Below, in pieces: positions 56,449 through 64,000 of a stretch of 64,000 nucleotides of DNA (position 1 is its first letter; the number at the start of each line of letters is the position of its first letter). A model generated the notes under the pieces. That model ran no database searches, was not told the origin of the DNA, and saw only the letters and a program-made list of their open reading frames with translations. The stretch covers positions 1,178,001 through 1,242,000 of the forward strand of contig CANTFL010001445.1 of the NCBI GenBank assembly GCA_947650285.1. Direction: 5' to 3'. The position numbers and the translations under genes were made by a program. This DNA comes from Hyaloperonospora brassicae. Taxonomy: Eukaryota > Oomycota > Peronosporomycetes > Peronosporales > Peronosporaceae.

Positions 56449-58453
56449 GTCAATCCTTCACCAAAAGACTAATATATATATAGTAGTTTGATGTAGCCGG
56501 GTGAGTCTGTTACGTGTCACTGGAATCATTCGTTTGTATTTGACAAAGATCTTAATCGGTGATGATCACCAAGATTTACTTGTCAAAATTACAATGGAAG
56601 TAATATTATTTATGATGGTTATTTTCATTACCGCTCGACCTTTTGACTAATCCAGACTTTGACATCAACCGGATAAACCACCAATTGCTAATGGATGCGT
56701 GTAATGGGTCGTAAAACAAAATTGCACATCTGGCTTCTGTAGTATAATAAAGTTTTAGGAAGACGATGGCTATTTCTAAACGGCTCAACTCTGTTTCCTA
56801 CAATTATGATTATTTCATGTGGACTAGTTCTTGTTTAGGTAGATCTCCCTCTCTTCACGTATTGTGACCGTTTGGTTTGGTAGCCCACACCTTTGTACCG
56901 TATCGGTACAAGGGCTTACGAGTTATTTAATTAGCAGTGTGCTCTATAAATAATGTCAAAGAGGCTGGCTCCATCCTCCCGTTTTTTTTATACTTTTACA
57001 CAAGATGTATCCGCCGTCTCTCGCTACCGTTTTCTTAAACAATAAGTGTCTTAAATGATTAAAAAGTACCTAGTACAGTGAACCTATAAGTGCACACTAA
57101 ACGCACTTGACGGACCGGAAGTCTCGCACATGTACCATAACCATTAGCTGCAGCAACCAGTCCCCTCAACAGTGTAATATTACGATTTATTCGTCCATTT
57201 ATAGAAACAGAACTACTTGTTTTGTACTCAGCAAATAAACTCGAATATTTATGAGCAAACTAGGGACCGAGAAGTAGTATATATCGCATTCGGTTCATAG
57301 AAGGATTGGTCGTTGACGAGATACACTGATTTTACCGTTTCCTAGCCTTTCGCACACGCCCAAAGATTGAGTAAAATACGAGTGGTCCAGACGAGTGGTT
57401 GATTGGAAGATACAATGCCTGAAAGCAAGCCGTCTTTGGCTTGTTACAACAAGTAATACCTCAGTTGCGGAGCAGACCAGTTCCTTTTATAGAGAACACC
57501 ACTACACGAATTTTAGTACATACCGTTACAAGTTCTCACTGATCCGCTGCCGCAAAAACAGAGTACCCGGTCAATAGTTTTGATTACGGATGATAAGGCA
57601 CAAAAGGAATCAGGCGGTGAGCGCAAGTTCATATAGTTGGACACGAAGGGAACGAGGCGACTCCATTGAGACATAATTCAGCTCTTGGAAGGTCAAAGCA
57701 TCAAGCGTTTGGCAGGCGTATTTAAAAGTATCAGAATCTGTGCGCTTTAATTGAGCGCACCAATTTTGACGCGATAACTGACCATTTCGACGCAGAGACG
57801 GCTGAGGGCGCCCTTTGAAAAGTAAAACAACGACCTAATGCAGCCACGTGAGCGACCAAATTTTGCGTGAGATGACGGGAGTCTTTCGTTCTTGTGGCAC
57901 GTTTAGTAATTATCAAAAATACCGTTTACCAAGAGTGGGGTCAACGTTGTCAATCGCTTGGACAGCTGCGTTTACATTGGGTACGCCTTCCCGCTTCAAA
58001 TCGCTCCTATCTTCTTCCGATTTCGCAGCTGAAAATGAGTGAGGTTTTATCGTGATCCATGGCTCCTGTCGATTTCTTCTTACCTGAAAAACAACAAAAT
58101 GATGTAGGTGGATTTCTATTATTGGCCGCGCTTCTTGTAATGGCTTCCGTTTGTTCTATATCAAAGATATACCCCTTACAATGATCCTTGTATCCAATGT
58201 CTGCACAGATGTATTCGCATCACCTCACGGATAAAACCGTTGGTTGATTTCAAGTTGGGGGGTAGCAACGACGTGCCCGTCTGTACATTCACATCGCTCA
58301 ACGATGGTGGCAAGCTATGAGCGGGAAACTACGCGCCACGCGGCTTTGCGTGTCGTACGATTGCTAACCGACTACCTATCGCAATTCGGGGCTAGCCTAC
58401 TCGTCGGCTGCGGTGCAAATAGACGACACGTGCGTTGGCGTGCGAAATCAAGA
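56449..58453. other. no gene seen
   Basis: AT-rich flank. A minus-strand stretch near 57600-58040 reads protein-like in pieces (for example REGVPNVNAAVQAIDNVDP) but with stops and frame changes; I do not recognise it. Confidence 0.4.
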
Positions 58454-58470
58454 GCCATTTTTCAACCTTG
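58454..58470 (+). promoter_or_regulatory. oomycete-type initiator before the S33 pseudogene
   Basis: GCCATTTTTCAACCTTG fits the oomycete initiator pattern (CATTYYNCA plus a downstream CAACC/T-rich part) and lies about 40 bases before the ATG at 58501. Confidence 0.45.
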
Positions 58471-58500
58471 TGGGCCTCGACAACACCGCCGCAAGACACG

Positions 58501-60278
58501 ATGCATCTTCATCTCGCGCTGAGCCTTCTCGCGGCTGGATTGATTGGCCGGTGCTCGGCCGCTACCAATTCCACTTCGGGCCGTTCATTCCCCGGATGGA
58601 AACCTTGCTCGTCGTTCACTATTCCCGGCGAAGACGAATACGAGGCCGAGTGCGTGACCTACTAGGCTCCGTTGTGTCACTCTGGTATCTGTAAGGTACC
58701 GGTGAACGTGAAGCGGACAATCGAGGTGTTCGTCAAGCGGTTGCGTGCCAAGGGGGACGAGGCGGATAACGCAGCCAATGTGTGGCTGATCTCTGGGACT
58801 GAGTCGACCCCAGGCAAGTTGAGTTTGAGCGTACCGTGTCATAGTAAGGAACCAATTGATGACTTATGTGGGTGTTCGTAGTGGAACAATCGATGGTGAC
58901 GCTGCACAAAAGCCTGATAGGAGCAGTCAACGTGTACACGATGGATCTTCGCGGCGCGGGACGCAGTACACGGCTCCATTGCGAGCTAGGTGAGCAGACG
59001 ACGGGTCAAAACGAGCCTGAGATGACGTGGTTGGAGATTCCCGAGTGTGCTGAGAAGCTGTAGAAAGCGTATGGAAACCTTGCTTCGTTCTCAACCACGG
59101 GCGCTGCCATGGACATTTCCACCTTCATCTCCGAGCACACGAACGACGCGAGTACAATTGTGTACGGCGTGAGCTACGGTACGATGGCCGTCCAGCGTCT
59201 GATGCATTTAAGTCCGCCAAGCGTGAACGGATACGTTTTGGACAGCGTCGTGGCCTATTCGGTAGCACCAGACAAGAAGACATATGCGACACAGTATGGT
59301 GTCGACTTCAGTGACGTGAGTGGGCGTTTTATGAAGCTGTGCGCGCATGACGTCGACTGCGCATCTCACTTCGAATCCGCCAGTCTGTCTGCTACGCTTC
59401 ATAACGTACTTCGGAGATTCGGCAGCAATTCTACGTCGATCTGTGCCGAAGTGATGGACTCTGGGATCGACCCATCCGTTGACGTTCGACATAAACTGGC
59501 GGGTCTTCTGTTGGATCCAAGCACGCGGTCCTTGATTCCACCATTGGTGTTCAGGCTTAATCGATGCAACACGGACGACTTTGAAGTCCTGACGAACCTT
59601 CTTCTAGCCATCTGTGAACAGGATTCGGTATCGTACAGGTCCAAGGCTTTTAATCCGGACGTGCGCGCAATGTTGGTTCAGTTTTCCGAAATGTGGGAAA
59701 CACCTTCGCCACTCGTCACCGACCTGCTCATTCGGTACGAGACCCTGGGCATGACCGACGACCCAGCTTACACCGCGGTTAGCTGGTTTTGTCGCTACTC
59801 GAAAGAGCGGTCTCCGGCGTGTGAAGAAGTCGGGGTCTTTTAGTACGAAGCCGACTCCGTCACATACCCGCACGACCAGTACTGGGACAAGCCAGCGTCC
59901 GTCCCCAGCCATGCTGGCGTGCTAATGATGCATGGCAGACTGGACCCAGAGAATCATTTCAAGTACGCCAAGAGTTTTTTTGAGACGCTCGACACTTCTA
60001 AAAAGGAACTCGTTGTATTCGACTACGCGCCGGGGGTGACGATCGAAACGACTCCGTTTGAAGTTGGATGCAAGTACTGCGGGATGGAGTTGCTGCTCTC
60101 GTACGTCTCAAGTAACGCCAACCTCAAACGCGTGGACAAGTCCTGCGTGGGTAAAATGCCTGCGATCAGCATGAAGGTGTCGCCTGTGGTCGCGAAAACC
60201 TACTTCGGTACAGACGATATGTACGGCGACGTCCCGGCCCCAGCGGCGCAGAACGGAAAAGTGAAAGCAGCGTTTTGA
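58501..60278 (+). pseudogene. secreted S33 (TAP-like) serine protease, inactivated
   Basis: An alpha/beta-hydrolase of peptidase family S33, probably once secreted. It starts with a signal peptide (MHLHLALSLLAAGLIGRCSA). The fold follows: VNVYTMDLRGAGRSTRLHC, then the nucleophile elbow YGVSYGT (Ser at 59172-59174), VNGYVLDSVVA, and the C-terminal VLMMHGRLDPENH with the catalytic Asp. The catalytic His, normally in a segment like FDYAPH, reads FDYAPGVTI. Breaks are TAG at 58663-58665, a frameshift between about 58800 and 58866 that removes the oxyanion-loop region, TAG at 59061-59063 and TAG at 59841-59843. Without the breaks it would be close to the usual length (about 590 residues). Confidence 0.85.
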
Positions 60279-60952
60279 TGATGCATCGACGGAGCTGAAG
60301 ACAAGCAGTTAGCTCGAGACCAGTCATGATTTAACTGCAATAAAGAACCGCTGCACACCTGACAGCTGCTCAGTTCTCTTTCGACGGCAGCAATCGTCCT
60401 CCTCGTCTGTTGATATCTACAGGTGTCCGCACGTCCACATGGACTCTCTTTTGTACGTGCATGCACGTTTCTACGCACACATAGCAGCAAAGCAAGTCAT
60501 ACGCGACGCAGCCTATTGCTGTTGTGACCGAAAAGTAAGTGCGCTCACTTGACAACTTGGTGGCCGTAGATACAATTGTGAGGGACGCGGGTCAAGTTCC
60601 TGTTTTCGATGGCCAAGACAGTATCGCCGCTGGTCGTTTACTGCGACGCGCGATGTACATCACAGCACTGCGAGTCTCGGACACGCTTCGTTGCAAATGC
60701 AGTGAAGTTTCTGCGTGTTCGCTACTACTTCTCGCGACGATTGTGACAAGACGCACAGCTCAATGGCTGATCGCGTCAATCATTTCCGTGCACCATTACA
60801 TAGTGCAGACAAATGCAGTATACGCTAACGAGTGTTAGCTAAGGACGGACTTCAACAACAGTTGGCAGGACGCGGTCACCCTTCTGCTGTTCGTGTGCGA
60901 CAACGCTAAAGCAATCACGAAGCCTGTAGATGAATTGGAAAAGCATGCGGCG
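60279..60952. other. no gene seen
   Basis: Downstream flank of the protease pseudogene. Short frames only. Confidence 0.4.
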
Positions 60953-61346
60953 AGTAACGGGGCAGCCCGTTACATGGAAATTGTCCTTTGAAGAGATAAT
61001 GACAAAAAAGAATATTATGTTGAATGTTCTTTTAACAATATCACCAATAGTGGTGATATTGATGGGTCGACCAAAGAGTCTGCTCATTGGTTGATATCTT
61101 GACGATATCAACCCACCAATCACCGCAAGACGCGCGCAATGAGTGGTGACGGGACGTCGTCATACATTCAGTTATATTAGTATAATTAAGTTAAGTCAAA
61201 CAGAGAGACAGTGGTCAAAGACTTAATCCTATTAATATATCAGTTCTACTTTTCCCCTATCTACGCTTCCTCGTTTGCCTCGTGTACGTCTGTCGGGCGC
61301 ACCAAAACCCTTGCGTTAAGTTCACGCAAGGGTGTGCCCCGTTACA
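60953..61346 (+). repeat. copy D 5' LTR
   Basis: Runs from AGTAACGGGGCAGCCCG (first base T changed to A) to GTGCCCCGTTACA. 394 bp, same layout as the copy A LTRs in sense orientation. Confidence 0.9.
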
Positions 61347-61348
61347 CC

Positions 61349-61367
61349 TGGTAGCACTTTGTAGTCC
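61349..61367 (+). other. copy D primer-binding site
   Basis: TGGTAGCACTTTGTAGTCC two bases after the LTR, identical to copy A. Confidence 0.65.
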
Positions 61368-61390
61368 TTCCAAGGACCACATCATCCAAC

Positions 61391-62555
61391 ATGTTCATGT
61401 TGGATGAAGAAGACACCTTTCACGCCACGCGTGAAGGGTTTACCCATTTGAGTGACATCGAATGGGGTGCGGTAGAACGAATGAGTTCTACCGTAGGCGA
61501 ACTCGTCGTTAGCGCCATGTTGGAGTCTCTAGACAGAGACCAACAACATACCGCTATAGCCAAGTTCATACAAAATGAACTTGTCGCCGAAAGGGAGAAA
61601 GTAGCCTCGATTCACCAGCAAGGCTCTCAACAGGCCGAGCAGTTGAGAGAACTCCATGCTCAACAGACAGAGCTGTTGAGACAGCAGCAATTCCATGCTG
61701 CTGTGGGCGGGACGGCGCATGTGCGTCGTCCCGAGGTCATGAAGGTTGACATCTCCAAGTACAGTGGAGTTTCGGAGGACTCCCTGTTACTCTGGTTTGT
61801 CGAACTCGACAGAGCCCTAAGGGCTCGTCGCGTCGAAGATGAGCAAATGAAACTCACATTTGCTCAGACCCACTTGGCAGGGTGAGCCAAAATTTGGTCC
61901 GTGGGACTCGAGAGTAGCGACACACATGTGTTTAGGTCGCTAGATGACTTCAAGTCCCGGCTCAGACAAACGTTTGAGCCGCCACGGGCTGAGTTCAGGG
62001 CTCGTTCAGAGCTCGTTCAGAGCTCCTGAAACTCAAGCAGGGTAAGCGGGATGTCCACGCTTACGCCCAACATATACGACTCCTCGCGAGTAGTATAACT
62101 GCTAACCCAGTCCATGAACACACGTTGTTACGGTGTTCATGCAAGGGCTCGCAGAAGGGCCCGTCAGGAGCCACCTGTTCCGCCTTGAGCTGAATACGCT
62201 GGAAGAGGCGATATCAGCCGCGGAACAGGAGGACTTTAGCATGAGACAGGCTTATGCTAGCTCATACTCTTATCTTCCACCGAGACGACAAGAGATCGGA
62301 GGTCCAGAACCAATGGACCTCTGCTATGTTGAGAGCGAGAGACCTCGCTCTTCGAAAAACAAGCGATTGCAGAAGTGCAATCGCTGTCAGAAGTTAGGGC
62401 ATTACGCATACGAGTGTAGTGCTCCACGCCCAGTACCAAACAGTACTGAGCGAAATGGACGTCCATTTACCAGAAAGGGCAATGGGCGTAGGTCCAGCGC
62501 TGTTGCGAAACCGCAAAAGGGAGACGGACCATCAAAAAATGGACGGGGTCAATAG
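61391..62555 (+). pseudogene. copy D gag
   Basis: Same layout as copy A gag: Gln-rich coiled coil, VDISKYSGVSEDSLLLWF, then LAG followed by TGA (61883-61885). The same 11-bp direct duplication lies at 62003-62024. A private 1-base deletion near 62127 changes the frame again. The C-terminal part (62133-62555) has CNRCQKLGHYAYEC and ends NGRGQ. Confidence 0.9.
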
Positions 62556-62577
62556 GGGCGGAGCGCCCTACTGATCC
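62534..62577 (+). promoter_or_regulatory. copy D frameshift signal
   Basis: A AAA AAT at 62534-62540, 6-nt spacer, then a stem-loop with arms GGTCAATAGGG and CCCTACTGATCC carrying one mismatch relative to copy A. Pol is open in the -1 frame. Confidence 0.7.
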
Positions 62578-64000
62578 AGCAACCTCAAGAGAATTCGCAA
62601 ATCTCTTGACGAAAGTTGCTCCAGATACACAATCATTGTGTGTCTATGCACCTGGTGATGAAGTTTCGCTCATCACCTTGAAGTTGGAAGCGACAAATGA
62701 TTTGTCGCTTCGTGCCCTAGTAGACTGTGGGGCGTCGAAGAACTTTGTTCGACGCCAGTCACTAGAGGGTCGTAGGCTCAAGTTCGATGAACGCGACATT
62801 CCCCTCACGAGGATGACGGTGCGCCTTGCAACAGGCGCATCGATTACCGTTGAGAAACGTGTAGTAGGAATCCACTAAACGTTAGAGGGCGAACAGTACG
62901 ATGATGTCTTCATCGTACTAGATCTGGATGACAAATTTGATGTCATCCTGGGATTACCTTGGCCCAGAAAGTACGAGCCAAGAGTGAGATGGCAGCATTG
63001 ATCCGTGAAGATGCCTACCGCTTGTTCATCAGATGGTCATCTGATGAACGTCATGGAGCGTCCACAATCGTGTGGATGTACTGCGAGTGAGTGCGATGCC
63101 CTCACTTGAGGTACGGTCGTTAGCACGACTGCACAAGATCACAGTGTAGTTGATCACTACACTGTGGAGCAAGCTCCCGGTGGCTGTACATAAGTACAGG
63201 CGGCGCCGAAGGTCCACCACTCGAATAAGTCGAGTGGACCGGGACATGGATGCATGCCTAGCGGGAATCATCTTACGGGAAGAAACCTGTTGCTTCCAAA
63301 GGGCAACATGGAAATCCTAGGTCGACTGGAGAGTCGACCGTAGAGGATCGGTCCCTGAATGTGGGTGCACAGCCACAGTCAGAAGACGTCGAGGGAATAA
63401 GTCCCCACGTACTTGAGGAAGGAATTCCTCAAGAGTCAATTGATGAGGGATCAGGCCCTCAGCAACCTGTGGAAGCAAGTTCCCAGGAAGAAACCGAGAC
63501 GTTAAACGTCTTGGTTAATGACGGATCAAGCGTAGGCGCTTATACGCTTGATCTGATTGTGCCTCCGAAGTTAACTTCGGAGATAAATCAGTTGCCAACG
63601 ATAGAACCGAAACGGTTCTTGCGTGATCTATGCAGTGGAAAAGTCAAGCAGATCTGTGTACTCGTAGCGGATGATGAGTATATGACCGATTTTTGGTCGG
63701 CAACAGTATTTGCTGAGAACGAACGGGTTCTCAGCAGCTCATCGATGGACGAAAGTGTCCTCGATGAGAAGACTCGGATTGGGCGATACACGTCTCAATC
63801 CTGGGAGTCACTTCAGGCAAATACTTTGTATAAGGATTTGATCGAATTAAAGGACGTATTCCCTGAATCCGTACCTTGCGAGTTGCCTAAGGACAAAGGC
63901 ACTCGACACGAGATCGAGCTCAAACCGGGATCGAAGTACTGTGTCATGAAGCAGTGGCCACTGCCTCGTGAACAAGTACTAGCGATCGACAAATTCTTTG
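62541..64000 (+). pseudogene. copy D pol start (protease to RT), runs off the edge
   Basis: Protease site DCGASKNFVRRQ, then a TAA at 62876-62878 (TAC in copy A), DDKFDVILGLPWP, and further stops to about 63200. From about 63290 one frame is open to base 64000 with QPQSEDVEGISPHVLEE, AYTLDLIVPPKL and ELPKDKGTRHEIELKPGSKY, the N-terminal part of RT. The catalytic palm lies beyond the edge. Confidence 0.85.

Larger units (their letters stand above)
60953..64000 (+). mobile_element. family-A copy D, cut by the window edge
   Basis: A + strand element with 5' LTR (60953-61346), primer-binding site, gag, frameshift site, protease and the start of RT, open to the last base. Nucleotide identity to the element at 4161-12144 is high throughout. 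The rest lies outside the window. Confidence 0.95.

Noticed and set aside
1..64000. tRNA or rRNA genes
   Set aside because: No cloverleaf with T-loop signature or rRNA core sequence was noticed on reading. A covariance-model scan would be decisive and was not possible here.

Overview
The window looks like gene-poor, repeat-rich DNA from an oomycete (Phytophthora or downy-mildew type). The reasons are the Ty3/gypsy lineages present, which have a chromodomain or a second RNase H domain, a broken secreted S33 (TAP-like) protease of a type common in oomycetes, a small secreted cysteine-rich ORF with an oomycete-style initiator upstream, and an eroded three-repeat MYB-like gene. I recognise no intact host housekeeping gene, tRNA, rRNA or CRISPR array. 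Most of the 64 kb is LTR retrotransposon in several age classes. All identifications come from reading the sequence; no search was run.

Layout. 1-1534: 3' end of a family-C Ty3/gypsy element on + (chromodomain, then LTR). 1944-2417: solo family-B LTR. 2540-4155: poorly resolved, with an ankyrin-like fragment and a membrane-protein-like fragment. 4161-12144: complete family-A chromovirus on the minus strand with a perfect ATATA target duplication. 12150-18127: mostly unrecognised, with a small secreted Cys-rich ORF at 14253-14462, minisatellites near 15.1-15.9 kb and a MYB-like pseudogene at 16.2-17.2 kb. 18128-25819: eroded family-B element (minus), abutting family F at 25820-32700 (minus, cut inside its integrase). 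33720-36934: Ty1/copia remnant (minus). 36935-49196: family-C element (minus) with near-identical 1.2-kb LTRs around a decayed interior. 49197-56448: old family-A copy on + (copy E), 5' truncated at the C LTR. 58501-60278: S33 protease pseudogene. 60953-64000: another family-A copy on + (copy D), running off the right edge.

How the parts fit. Family A has gag with a CCHC knuckle, a probable -1 ribosomal frameshift signal (slippery heptamer, 6-nt spacer, stem-loop), then protease, RT, RNase H, integrase and an SH3-like/chromodomain tail, plus an antisense reading frame between pol and the 3' LTR. Families B and C also carry antisense reading frames in the same place. Copies A and D share two gag lesions, and copies A and E share an RT frameshift, so the lineage seems to have spread while defective, probably helped in trans.

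The most unusual signal is structural. The whole family-A element, coding and LTR, is packed with short near-perfect inverted repeats (8-12 bp stems, 2-12 nt loops). In the best-read stretch there are ten in about 560 bp. Families B and C do not show this on reading. I know of no description of such a pattern.
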